Shown here: in pieces, positions 42,240 through 54,597 of the stretch
Layout: each line of letters starts with the position of its first letter
Position numbering within the stretch: the first letter of the stretch is position 1
NCBI RefSeq assembly: GCF_021462225.1
Contig: NC_061801.1
Span: 5,390,125 to 5,454,124 of the forward strand
DNA length: 64,000 nt
Reading direction: 5' to 3'
Origin: Girardinichthys multiradiatus
Lineage: Eukaryota; Chordata; Actinopteri; Cyprinodontiformes; Goodeidae
Position numbers and translations under genes: made by a program
Notes under the pieces: model-generated
Told to the model about the DNA's origin: nothing
Databases searched by the model: none
Seen by the model: the letters and a program-made list of their open reading frames with translations, nothing else

Positions 42240-43020
42240 TAGCCACGTGCGACACACGTGCCTCCCCCTCATGCATTCATCCATACCTCATCCCAGTTCA
42301 TCTTCTGTCTCCAACCATCCTCTTCATGCCCCTATTCTTTTTTTATAGCTTCACTGTCATCAGACTCATCCTCCTCATCCCTGTTTACAAGCTATTTTCC
42401 CACTTCTGCTTGTCCCTGTTTATGATCCCTTGTAAGTTTGTTTTTACAAAACAGTATGTGACCCATCAAAAAGGTGAATAGCAGCTCCTTCTTTATAGCG
42501 TAATGGTCACAACCCTAAAAACTCACCTTACACTTCTTTTCATGCGACACATTCTTTTTACTCCATTCATCCTCAACCCTCTTTACATCCCGTCCTGATT
42601 ATAACCCCTAATCTTTCTCATCCCTCCTAATTTCTCATTTCCATATAATCTATTCTTCTATTCATCTTTCAACCCCTTCTCTCCTTACTTCTCTTTATGA
42701 TTCATTTTATGTCATTCATCATTGTTAACCATTTTGTGATTAATTTACATCCCATTTATCCATTACATCCATCTTTAACTCCTTCTTTTTATCCCCGTCA
42801 TCCCCATCCATTTTCATTCCCTCAACACTACTCTTCCATCATTACAACCCCCTTTCATTGTAACCTATAACCTGGGATTATAGCCTCTATTTATCTCACT
42901 CATCTGCCACATCACTCCTAACATCCTCCTGTTCACCCCATTCATTAATCTCATCCCTTATTACAATCCCTTCTGCACACTTCTGACCCCCGTTCACCTT
43001 TATTACTCCTTTTCACACTC
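42240..43020. other. Pyrimidine-rich crb2 intron segment
   Basis: Strongly C+T-rich plus strand with recurring CATCC, TTCATC and CCTC words over about 750 bases. No gene. May be a decayed minisatellite. Confidence 0.7.
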
Positions 43021-43756
43021 ACCTTCCAAATTCCATTCAACTCTATTCATACCAATATCAGTTTTTATTTTATGGTGATTCCCAGCCAAATCACGGCTCC
43101 ACATCAGCCAGTTGCATATTTTCAGGTTCACTCCATCTAATCTCAGATACCTTCCAGCTTGTTTTATCAACCAACTGTTAGGTACATTGTTCTCGCTCAT
43201 CCCTAACAATGTCCATTTCAGTAAACTGTTGCTGCTCATCATTTTTGCTAAGGTACCATCCAGAGGTAGGGTGGGGTGTAACCTGGCCAGGTTGTCTGCT
43301 TACAGTGAAAGAACCGCTCAGTCCTCCTCCTACCCTTTTAACATGGGACTGCCCAGACCAAGCTGAACCTTAGTGATCTATAAGCCCTCATTCCCCCCTC
43401 TTTAACTAGTTGCCAAGTTAATACATTATTGTGGCATGGACCTTGAAAGTAAAGGTATTCTTGGACAAAACACCAGTCCCAGTCTAGGAGTGGATTCATA
43501 CATTCATAACCTTTATTTCTACAGGTGAGTTCCATTGAGACACAAAGTCTCATTTTCAGGAGAGACCTGTTTAAGTCATCTGCAATATAAGATTACAATT
43601 AGTTGCAGAAAGGCATTCATATATTACAGAATACAATACTTCAGATCATAATTGCACTAAGCATTGTAAAATCCAAACCCTTTTTACAGCCATGGACGGT
43701 GACCCTTTTAGTTCACTATTCTGGATTTTGTCCTGAGACAGAAAGTTTTTCAGTAC

Positions 43757-43896
43757 CTGGCCAACACAGACACAAATATCCTTTGACTTCTTCTAGACAT
43801 GTGGCACCATGCTGGCAGGGATCTGAAGCACACTCAGCAATATCCACTTCACAGTGTTTGCCCTCAAATCCTGTGTTGCTGCAGTCACATTCATAG
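43757..43896 (-). CDS. crb2: crumbs (crb2-like) EGF exon
   Basis: This 140-bp exon has no long open frame of its own and is seen through its splice sites and EGF cysteines. It begins after TTCCAG at 43896, reads YECDCSNTGFEGKHC, then a full repeat beginning VDIAECASDPC, and ends LCWP before the donor GTACTG. Both neighbours join in frame: it completes the EGF repeat begun in the 45572-45767 exon and ends phase 1. The CLCWPG ending matches the CHCWPGY/CLCWPGY segment found at the same place in CRB1 and CRB2. Confidence 0.82.
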
Positions 43897-45571
43897 CTGG
43901 AATGACAAAAGCCAACTCCAGAGATTATTCAGAACATGACACAATCTCAGTTTAAACACACTTCATTTTCTTTAAAATAGGTGTCCTGCAGATACAATTA
44001 AGGAAGGTGTGGAATAGGATTAGTGAAAAGTACATAATTAGTACAGGCAGCTGCACAACTTACAAATGAGCTACTACAGGCAGACTATAAACCTACATTA
44101 TTATAATTACAGCAAAGTTTTTAGTCTTGCATGGACTCACCTTGGGTAGGGTGGTTTTGACTACAAAACTGCTGCCAAGGATTTCTAAAGCTGTTGTCCC
44201 AGTGTTTCCCATCTAGCCAAAAATGCTGGCGTTTTGAAAAACATGTCATGTGGTTGTAAACGTGTTATGATTTGGGGTTGTTAGGTTTTTGCTTTTTTCT
44301 TATATGTTTCTCACAGTTTTTGAATCATGCTTCTGTTTATTATTTTCCTGGTCATGCTTTAGTTTTTGTCTTCTAGTTCATGTTTTGTCAAGTTTGGTTT
44401 TTGGATCTGGTTATGCTTTAGTTTCATGTTGTTCTAGTTTCTGTTAGTTTGTATTCAAGAGTCTGCTTTGCTCCAGCCACGTTTTGTTCTGTCTGTCAAT
44501 TATCTTTATTCGGTTCACCTGCTCCAAGCTAATCTGTCTCCTTGCTTCACCTGGTTCATGCTCCATAAATACACACCTGTTCAGTTATTCATCGCGGAAA
44601 CATTTTCAGATCATGTCACCTGTGTCCTGTTGTTGTCTTGCCAGCCTGCCGATGTCTGTTTTTGCCAGTCTTGCCTGCCCGTTTATTGTTTTGGTTCCTG
44701 CCTCTTCTTTTGAGTGAGTTTTTTGTTTATTAAATCATTTCTTCACTTACCGTCATGATGCCTGCTAGTCTGCATTCTGAGGTCCTCCATTGCTCAAATC
44801 TTAACAAAACGTGAGGATTTGAAGGACATTTTGTGGAAAATCAAATCCTGCCATGTCTTTAATCTTTAAGGTATGTGTTATACAATAAAATGCAAATTAA
44901 TTACTTAAAAATCACACAATGTGATTTTCTGGATTTTTGCTTTAGATTCTGTCACTCACAGTTGAAGAGTACTCATGATACAAATTAAAGACTTTTACAT
45001 GTTTTGCAAGTGGGAAAATCTGCAGAATCGGCAGTGTATTAAATACTTGTTCTCCAAAGTGTATACAGATATCAATGTTGGGAATTCACAATGTCCTGCT
45101 GCATCATAACCAAGTATGCAACCGTTCCATGACGTCACCATCTTGTTTTAGAAACGTTTTTTGAATATGAAAAGATCAACAGGCGCTTTGAGAATGAGAT
45201 TTCAACGCTCCATGTGTGCCCCAAAAAGAGAAAGTAATTATTACCCAAATTATTCCAATAATAAATGATAGGTTCACCTTTAGTTTCCAGCTTCAAGCAA
45301 CCCAAGGTGAGTAATGCACATGTGTGGTCTGCATTATTGGCGATGCTCATGGCGGAATTCTTCAGAAAAAGCTGTGGCAGGCTGGCTAATGTAGCATTTG
45401 CTAGAGTTAAATGTTTAGTCTTCTAATGCCATTGACATAAAGGTTGACATGTAATACGGTGATGGGGGTGCAATATCAATGAAGTGGATAATATATAATT
45501 TTTCTGCTTAAGGTAGACCTGGTTTTTGTGAGGATTTTTGTCAGATTAAAAGTGTCTAGCGATTTACTTAC
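43897..45571. other. crb2 intron
   Basis: A T-rich stretch at 44270-44760 (TTCATGTTTTGTCAAG, CCTGCCCGTTTATTG) looks repeat-like, but no second copy is in the window. Confidence 0.45.
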
Positions 45572-45767
45572 CTGTTTACCACATCATGGCAGAATGCTCC
45601 ATTCTGACAGGGCTGGCTGGCACACTCATCTACATCAACCTCACAGTTCATGCCATCAAACCCTGGCAGGCACTCACAAGAGTAAATGCCAGTCAAATCA
45701 TGGCAAGTGGCACCATTTTGGCAGGGATGAGAGTCGCACTCGTCTAGTTCAGTTTCACAGTTGACTC
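45572..45767 (-). CDS. crb2: crumbs (crb2-like) EGF exon
   Basis: This 196-bp exon encodes one complete EGF repeat (ELDECDSHPC onward) and the first half of the next (VDVDECASQPC to NGAFCHDVVN). The acceptor CCCACAG is at 45768-45774 and the donor AACAG/GTAAGT ends at 45572. Joined to the upstream exon (phase 1), the split glycine codon at the end of the preceding EGF repeat is restored. Joined to the next exon, the interrupted EGF repeat continues without a break. This exon order and frame agreement is strong evidence for a working splice chain. Role: extracellular spacer of the Crumbs receptor. Confidence 0.85.
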
Positions 45768-48700
45768 CTGTGGGATGTACAGGTATCAGGGTGTTGAAAT
45801 AAATTAAAATGTTTTGTAAATTAACACAAACTCTATATACTATCCATTAAACTGTTTCTGAGCCCACCTGAAACCTGACAACAAGCTCAATGAGTGAGAG
45901 GGGACACACAATACAGAGACTACAGCTCAAATAACCCTCTCTGAAGGCTGCATCCCTAATTTCAGTCCTTGGATGGATGACATCAGAGGTCTTTTACCTT
46001 ACTCTGAAGTCATCCACAGCTTTTGCCTCTTTAAGGTGAAGGCAAAGTTGTGAAGACTTTAACATTACCCATGCGTTTTGTAATACAGCCGATTACAGCC
46101 AGTTTACACTTCAATGAAAACGGGGAGATCATCTGGAGTTTAAGCCTTTCTGAACATGCTCTAGTCAGTACTTGGAAAATAGAGGTACAACAGGTACATC
46201 TTTAGGCCAAACTGTTCAGTATGATTAACAATAAAAAACAGTAATGGTAATATTATCTGCATCTCTACGCTAAGCACAATTGGGTGCTTTAAAATGTATC
46301 AGTATTTGTGTACAACAGATGCAATCTGTTAGTTCTTTTAATTGTAAAGTGGACAAGTTGGTGGTATCTGAGCAAAACCATGTTCCAGTCTGCATGACTA
46401 AATACTGACCATGGTAATCTGGATGTTAGAGATGGGAGTCAGCCTTCAACAGAACAGAGTTAATTCATGTGACTGAAGTTGTGAACAGAGATATATTACA
46501 TACAGTATTAATACATAATCTCAGCCCGCTCAGCTTTCTTCTTTTATCTAAAATTTGATTAGGTTTTGAGGTAATTTGGAGCTTAATTTCTTTTGGTATG
46601 ATAAGAAATGTGGATCTTTAAACTTTAAACTAAAGGTTGGCATGTTTATTGGCAGGACCCATTTTTGTTGTTTTAATAATGTCTATAATTTGGTCAAACC
46701 TGAACAGATTACCAAGGGTGTTTGTGAGTAGCAGTGTTGCTATGGCTGTGTACCTGCTGAGCATTTTTGGTTAACATACGACATGTCTACGGGGATCTTT
46801 CTTTGGCGAGATGTTACTTTCGTGTTACTGTGACTCCCAGACAGTTAAACAGTTATTTACTGTTTTAAAGGATGAGGGCAGGCATGCCCAGTTTAAGCCC
46901 TTCCTTATTTAAAAGAAAGGTTCACCCAGTGCAATTAAATTTTTAACCTAAAAAGTAGCTACATGTAAGCAAAAGTACTGACAAAACAGACGGTGAAGAA
47001 ATATGGGAACTTGAAATAAAAATTAAATCATCGGCATTAGGTGAAATTTTATATTCAATGTGACCTCTGGACCTTAAAATAACTAAGACCCAAAGAAAGA
47101 TGCTGGAAGACACAATCAGGCTAAAGTTGGTTTTAAAGTCAAATCTTGGTGGATTTCTAAATCGTGTTTAATAGACATTCAATGTCATTCCGTCATTATA
47201 CTCCGTTGAACTAAGCATAGCTTATAAATGTCCTAATATCAGTCAGTCAGTCATTTTCTACCGCTTATTCCATAGTGGGTTGCGGGGAAGCTGGTGCCTA
47301 TCTCCAGCAGTCTATGGGTGAGAGGCAGGGTACACCCTGGACAGGTCGCCAGTCCATCGCAGGGCAACACACAAACAACCAAGCACACACTCATTTATAC
47401 ACCTAAGGGCAATTTAGAGTTACCAATTAACCTAACAGGCATGTCTTTAGACTGTGGGAGGAAGCCAGAGTAACCGGTGGGAACCCACGCATGCACAGGG
47501 AGAACATGCAAACTCCATGCAGAAAGACCCCAGGCTGGGAATTGAACCCAGGACCTTCTTGCTGCAAGGCAACAATGCTATCAACTGCGCCACCGTGCAG
47601 CCCTGTCCTAATATTAATTCATTTTAAAAAAACAGAGAGCACAAATCAAAAATCAGACGCAGCTTAGTATAAATGACTTGAAACCTGGATATCTTAGAAC
47701 TAGTGAATGTCCAGGACATTGCAGTTCTAATATTATCTGGAAAATATCTCCTCAGAGCTCTCAAGTTGAATGAAATGTTCAAAGTGATATTATGTCTGCT
47801 AAACTATTGGGCTGCAGTGGCCCCTCCACCTCACTCTGTTCTCCCAACAGTTTTTTTAGAAAAATGTCTAATTTTACATCCTCCTTGTTACAAATAACAA
47901 CAAGTAGAAATAATGATAACTGGTTAATCTAATAAAGAACGTATTTAGCCAAATACATAAATTAAACTTATGCATGTGACCCAAAACACAGAACTTTTGA
48001 AATTAATGTGGTTTAATGTGGCTGCAGTATTTATGTTTATTTTGCTGACATCTAAAGTTCCCCTGAAATGTAAAGAATCACTGTGTCTCTGGCTGGCTTT
48101 GAAAGTCCTCTTCTGTTATAAATATTCCTATTCACCTGGGTTAGGAGCAAATATGATCTGAGGTAAATTAGGAGCTGTGAACTAGTGATTTTTAAATCTG
48201 ATTATTGTCCAAGCAGAAATAATACACTAACAGGTCTGGGGATATTTAGCCAATCCTCTCTTCAATCTGCAGAGAGCCAACATCATTGTTCAATGCAGGA
48301 GTACTCAACCTGTGGTTTCTGGACTCCTGAAGCCCATGAGCCATAGATTTTGGGTCCATAAAATTATAATACTTAATTAAAGGTAGACTGATTACCTATT
48401 AAAATAGATCTAAGCCAATGATGAGTTCCAGTCATTTGGTGGCTTTGAAATGAAATAATACTCAAAATTTCTACTCTGGGTGATACAGATTGGGGTTGAA
48501 GAGTTTTGTTTTGGAACCAAGGTTAGGATTTTTATAACGAAATAAGGATAAAGAAAATCCTTCATTTTAGGAAAAGAAAAGAAATAAAGGTTCCTTGTTT
48601 GATTTCTTAGGGTTTAAAGATTAAAACAATACATAGGAGTAGAAAGGTACACAAGGTAATTTCAGATTACTAAGATAAAATATTGGAACATTTATCAGCA

Positions 48701-50157
48701 TTTGGATTATTAAAGAGGGGTTCGAGTAATGATTTTCTCCCCAACTCTCAAAATTTAAATAGCCAAATTAAGGAAAATTATATGTGTCTTCCTTTTGAAA
48801 CACTATGTGGAAAAAATCCAGTTTGGAGTCAAGTTTCCTATCTTAATTTCTGATTAAGTCAAACACTGCAGTTTTTGTTTTGTTTGGGTATACCATAAAA
48901 ATGTCAACGCCGGCTTAAAATACTTCTTTGCATTTAACCCGAGCAGAGAAATTCTTGAATGCAGCTGCGATCAAAATTGAGCAAAACAAAAAGAGAATTA
49001 TAACAATATCTCTCAGGATTGTAGTTATTATTACAGAGTTACAGTACAAAGAATTGGCAAAAGGTTTCAGCATCAGTGAATTTGGATTAATTTAAGAGAA
49101 AACTGTTGCTGTGCTTCTAAATAGTTTGTGCACTCATCTTAAAAAAGGATCCTGAAAATTGTCATAACAAAATTGATCAATCACAGCATTAAAAGATATG
49201 GCTGAGAAAACATATTCTGAAAAGAGATTGTTAAAAATTTCTTTGAATTCTTGAAGCTTCAAATTTGGCCATTTGTTTGTCTTTGATGTTTGTGTTTGCT
49301 TCGTTGGAATTAATGTTTGTTATATATGTTGCATGACAATAATCCATGTTTAGAATAATGTTTCTAAATCCCAGATTGATTAAAACTTTGAGTTTTCAGG
49401 AGAGTTAGGAGGCAGCTTGTTTCTGAGGTAGGTGCATGTTAACAGTTTTGCAGTTTAAGGTTCATTAAGATGGGTTGGAATGAAGAAACTGTGGTCCCGC
49501 CCATAGGCTGCCAATCAGAGGTTGGTTGTGCCTGACTCCGCCCACCAACCAGGTTGGTTCACGCCTTTGCTGTCATGGAAACGCTCAGCACCTCCCTTCC
49601 TGAGTTTTAACACTGTTTAAGAGACAATAGAATCAAAATGCTTGTAGTGATTGTTGCCTTAAAAACATATTTTTTGTATAATAATTAAGGATGTAGCATG
49701 TCATTTAGATTTATGTGTTTTACTATAAAAAGGTTAATGAAATAGTTTAAACTAGTTTGAAGAATTAGTTTTGCATACAGAATCATTGGTGATTTATTAG
49801 ATTGAAAGTTTTCCCTGGTGCCATTAAGCTAACTGACAGTTCAAGATATGCCAAAAGTAAGGAATATATTTTTGATAAAGAATTAGAGTTATGATTTCAT
49901 ACTTGACAGGAATTATTTATTAGATTTAATTTATTTGTAGAGTGTATGCATCAGAATTACATTAGATTTACATTAATCTAAAACTTATCTTCATGCAAGA
50001 CAAATCAGGAAGATGTGTGACTTATTTCTAAGTGAAATATTGATGAACTGTACAACGACTGAAGTTTGTGTTTTGTTGTTAATGGAACTGAGTTCCAGTT
50101 ATAAACATCTGGATTTTATTTCTGTTGTTCTTATTAAATTCATAGAGACACATAGTT
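45768..50157. other. Large crb2 intron, 3' half
   Basis: Holds the SINE-like copy at 47254-47603. The rest is AT-rich with no gene seen. Confidence 0.5.
47254..47603 (-). repeat. Teleost SINE-like repeat, near full copy
   Basis: Best-preserved copy of this abundant fish repeat. On the minus strand it begins GGCTGCACGGTGGCGCAGTT with a tRNA-like head, then GCATGTTCTCCCTGTGCATG, and ends near GGAATAAGCGGTAGAAAATG. Confidence 0.7.
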
Positions 50158-50640
50158 ATGTCAGAATTCATTTCTTTGGTTCTATGTAATGTGATCTTGA
50201 TTACTAGAACATTCTTGTTTAAACCTTTTGCTGGATTGTCGCATGGGTTGGACCCTGCGCCAAAAGGGGGGAAGTGTCAGAATAAAGTAACATGGAGTTA
50301 TTGCCAAGATCATTTTCTTCCACATCTTTGTGGGAAGATAGGATCCTGTTGTACTGTCAAAACCCATCCACTGTTTTCTCAAGTTTCACAGACAGTGAAG
50401 GCTGCATTACCAGAAACAGCCACTTCCACCCTCCAGTCCTTTATCCCTGGCGACTGGATTCTGATCAGAGAATCTAGGAGAAAACACTGGAAGCCACAGG
50501 CGCTGGAAAGGCCCATATCAGATCCTACTAGACACCCAGGAAAGCTGCAGGTATGCTCTCCAGCTTCATCTGGCTTCCAGGACACAAGTAATCTTCCAAC
50601 TGGATCATCCACGGCCTGAAAGGTGTGAGGACAGCGGACC
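50158..50640 (+). pseudogene. Endogenous retrovirus pol remnant (integrase C-terminus)
   Basis: The open frame at 50158 contains FIPGDWILIRESRRKHWKPQ at about residues 90-115, the gammaretrovirus-like integrase C-terminal motif. After this the matching continuation (PYQILLDTQ-like) is in another frame, so the gene is shifted. The upstream part of the frame is not recognised. Degraded, not functional. Confidence 0.6.
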
Positions 50641-51748
50641 ACCACAAGACAAAGAACTGTAAGCTGATCACTGGCGAGTGATTGAAGAGGTGGTTAAAGA
50701 ACACTGTTCTTACAAGGGCACAATAATCTCTTGGGCAGTGCAACATTATTTCAGAATCTTCTTAAGGCCATCGCATTGCCTGAAAGTTAGAAATCATAAG
50801 GTCATTTGCCTCACTGCACACACACCACAGTGAGAGACACATAGGAAACATACAGGGAAGACCTCTACACATTTGCACATAACCTTTCCCTGGATGATGG
50901 ACTGGCGACGTCTGCAACAGAGAGACAGTCAAACATGCGCCATGATGCTTATTCTCCTTAATTTCTTAACATTTGGTGGCTATTAGGCTCCTTTGCCTGG
51001 ACAGCAAGGGTCAGCCAAATTCTTTTCTCCCACTTTGACAGCAAAACTGACTGTGAGAAGGAAATCTCGGATGCTTTTATCTAACTTTCATGTTTATTGC
51101 TTGATATCTATCATTATGGTACTAATTTGAAATGTGTTCATTTCCGCCGTTGTGATAATTTGTTTTCAGTACCAGAAGAAAGGAGTTCTAATGTAAATTC
51201 TTGTATTAAGTGCTCTAAGGTGTTCCAAAGTGTATGACCTTTAGGTTACCTCTCTTTCTGCAGAACATCTGTGTTAGTGGAGGAAGCTGTCAAAACCAGG
51301 AGCAGCTGGGTCTGCTCAAAGATAACGTTGTTACACCTGACCCGAGGACGGTTCAGGGTCGTAAAGTATAAACTCTTTTAAGTGGAGATAACACCCACAT
51401 ACTCTTTAAATACTGTGTGTAAATGTTGACACCACACTGAACCCAAAGACAGAAGAAGAGGCGGAATGATTGAGTTTCTCTCACTGGGAGTGGTGTAGCT
51501 TCCCTCCCACCCACATTTTATATTTTATATTACATTTTGATGTTTCTGTATCTTTTTCAAGTTATGAGTTAACTTTGTGTGGATGAGGACTCAGCGTGTG
51601 AATTTATGGACGCATAATATGATGGATGCATGTTTTTTAATGATTTTCTCTTTTACGGGTAGTACAGTAATATTTTTACTTATTTATACTTATTTTTAGA
51701 AGGACATTTTAGATTGTGAACTCTTTTATTAGAGTTCAAAAGGGGGAT

Positions 51749-52311
51749 TGTAGAATATAAACTATTTATGTGTGTAATATTAACCATCTCTGTGTGTAAC
51801 TGGCATGTGTACATAGAGCATAGGGGGGGTCAAGCTTAGGGAGTGAAGTAGAGAGTCCAAAGTCATAAATTAGTGAAGGACAAGGAATCACTGATGGGGG
51901 AGAAGAAGACAGGGGAGAACAGCGCACAGAGAGGGCAAGGTCATAAATTGGGCCAGACACGATAAGTTTGTTATAAGAGAAGAACCAGAAGTACTCCAGA
52001 TATGAGGTTATATGGTTGCTGGGGAGATATCCACAGATAGAATGATTGTGTATGTGTACTGCATAGCAGCGAGGGGTATATAAAGGTATTTGTGGCCCCA
52101 CCAAAAGGGACAACACACAGACGTTTCTAGGTACCAGTGTGAGTGTGTGTCCGCTCTCTGAATTCAGATTGGTTTTTTATAAATTTTGTGGAAACGTACA
52201 ACTGATCTCTGACTGAGGATTGTCCTTTGGGTGCCAAATAAAAGAGTCGGGGAGAGGTGAGGAGTAATGTAAGAGTTAACTGATGGCCAGTAAAGTTTTC
52301 CTACCTCAACA
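51749..52311 (+). repeat. Candidate retroviral 3' LTR
   Basis: A polypurine tract AAAAGGGGGA (51738-51747) is followed by TGTAGAATATAAAC at 51749. Inside are TATATAAA (52077-52084) and AATAAA (52237-52242) in the expected order. The end CTCAACA at about 52311 would complete TG...CA. It lies about 1.1 kb after the pol remnant in the same orientation. The second LTR was not found. Confidence 0.5.
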
Positions 52312-53904
52312 ATTGCCTCACAGCAAGAAGGCTGAAGTTTAGCGGTTTCAAAATTCAGGCCTTAGAGGGACGCTGTGTCCTGTAACCTTTAGATGGAACC
52401 ATGGTCCAATGCATCCATGTCAAATGGTTGAATTATCTCCACAGCATGCATTCAAGTTCTACAGAGTCCTGCTAAGGACCTTATTGTTTGATTCGGGTGT
52501 GTTGAAGCCGATACAGTGAGTCTCTTCTGATTACGATGCATAGCAGAACATTGATTTCTTTTATTTACAAATTTTGCAGCAAAATGCCAAGAAAAGCGAT
52601 GCTATAAAAGCACAAAAACATCCTGTTTTTTTTCATTTTAATTTAATAAATATATTTCAACTGGTGCCCTTTTTTGGCATTCTTGGCCTCCAAAAATGTC
52701 TGTGCATGTTCTGATCAGCACCAGAACCAATTAAGATCTGGTGCTGGTCTGATTTTAGTTTTCTGGATAGTTTTTTAATTTTCCCCCTTCAGCATGAAGC
52801 TGTCTTTCAACATCAAGTCAAAGCTTGATAAAGTAAAGGCCACACTTCAGTGTATATTAGACGAACTCTTAAAAGCATTTTGGCCGTTTACAATTGACTA
52901 ATATAATTTCACAGTGACAGTTGATTAACCAATGACCATCACTGATTGATGATGTCAAGTTCGACAGATTTTCTTTTTCAAAATAAATGAACTTTTGATG
53001 TGAGTAAAAAAAAACATTTTGGGATTCTGAGATGCGTAGGTTTTTTTTTTTTTTTGTGGTTTTCAACTCTTAACTATTTTGATAAAAACATTTCCCATGA
53101 ATAGTTTTTAAAAACCCTCCAAATGTTGTGAAAGCAGCCTTAATTTTAACAACCTGCCCAAAGCTATTTTTTCCAGCCCAACGTGTTCAAAAGAAGTCCA
53201 ACTGGGGGCAAACCAGCACAGCATTACACATTTTACCCCAATCCCATAAAGAAAACACTAATCAACAACAACAATAAACACAACAAGCATAATGTGTATG
53301 TATGATGATGCCCCCTTCACATTTCTGCTTGCCCCCTCATATATGCATGCCTGGAACCAGCCTTGACCTATATACAATTTCAGATTCTTAACAATAAAAA
53401 AGCTATTAAACCTGTTAATGCATACAATATAACTTTGTAACTTGCATTTCTCTTACCTTTTTTCTTTGTTGTTTTTCTGTTATGCTACACGTCTTCCTGC
53501 TGTTCATAAATAAGTTATTTATTTGTGCATGAAATGTTTGCACCTTAAACTTCATTCATTCTTAATAGAGAGCGGCGCGCGCAGTCAGCGCAAAGTTACA
53601 AAATTTTGGAGGTGCAAGACCAGGCTCTGTGGCAGCGCACAGGGCCATAGGGACGACGGATTGAATGGCAGTTTGTCTCATCACTTCTGTGTTGCAGTTT
53701 AATGGACTGGTGAACTTTCCAGGGTGTCTCCCAACTCTTACCCATAGACCACTGAAGATTCTTTCAACAGCAGCAGCACTGATCTAACCCATTTCATAAT
53801 GAAAAGCTTCCTTAACACAACAAATTCCCAACCTACTGAAATACAAAGCTAACATAGTGAATTGGGGTGTGTGTGTGTGTGTGTGGGATGACTTTGGACC
53901 TTAC
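52312..53904. other. Large crb2 intron, 5' end
   Basis: No gene recognised. It has homopolymer T at 53040-53055 and a GT run just before the exon. Confidence 0.5.
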
Positions 53905-54597
53905 CTGTGAAGCCCACTGTGCATTCGCATTCGTAATGGTCCTTCTCATTTATGCAGGTAGCATTGTTCTCACAGGGCTGAGAAGCACATTCATTAATGT
54001 CTATTTCACAGTTGTGGCCCTGAAAACCGGGCACACAGAAACAGTGGTATTCTGCCGTTCCATCAATACAGATGGCACCATTCTGACAGGGTTCTGATAA
54101 ACACTCATTGACATCTTCCTCGCAGGTCCTCCCCTTGAACCCTGGTGCACAGTGGCATTCAAAGCCATTTGGTTGTAAAACACAAGTGCCGTTATTCATG
54201 CAGGGTTTATCAATGCAGTCAGTCACATGTGTCCTGCAGTCCTGACCTCCGTATCCAGACGGACATCTGCAGAAATATCCATACAGCTGATCTACACATA
54301 GAGAACGAGGCTCAGAGCAAGGGTTGCTCTGACACTCATCCACCTCCTCTGTGCAGTTGTCTCCTGTAAGTCCATCCGGGCATATGCAGTGGTATTCCGT
54401 TGTTCCCGGGGTACTAATGCAGTCTTGACACGGCACAAAGAAGCAGCCATCATAAAGTTCATCACAGTTTTTGCCCATGTACAGCACACGTTCTCTGGCA
54501 CAGATACAGGCGTAATCATCCATGGTGTCCACACAGGTAGCCCCATTCTGGCAAGGTGCAGACAAACATTTTTCTGATGTGGCCGAGCAGAGAGTTC
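53905..54597 (-). CDS. crb2: crumbs (crb2-like) EGF exon, most 5' exon found
   Basis: This exon encodes part of the extracellular region of a Crumbs apical polarity receptor. It reads as six consecutive EGF-like repeats with regular six-cysteine spacing; several begin with the calcium-binding DxxEC-type pattern (VDECQSNPC, VNECLSEPC, INECASQPC). The acceptor (TGTAG/GA) is at 54597 and the donor (CACAG/GTAAGG) at 53905. The exon starts needing one base from the previous exon and ends phase 1, so it fits the next exon in frame. A single large EGF-rich exon after a short signal-peptide exon is the layout known for CRB1/CRB2. The signal-peptide exon was not found upstream. Crumbs2 rather than Crumbs1 is inferred from the laminin-G and later EGF exons. 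Which fish paralogue (crb2a or crb2b) is unresolved. Confidence 0.85.

Noticed and set aside
6556..54597. Assignment of the crumbs gene to crb1
   Set aside because: Laminin-G and linker segments (RFRTTLP, GCLQDFRLD, DLPDGYEC, CLERSNP) fit CRB2 better; the choice is from memory of family sequences and remains open.
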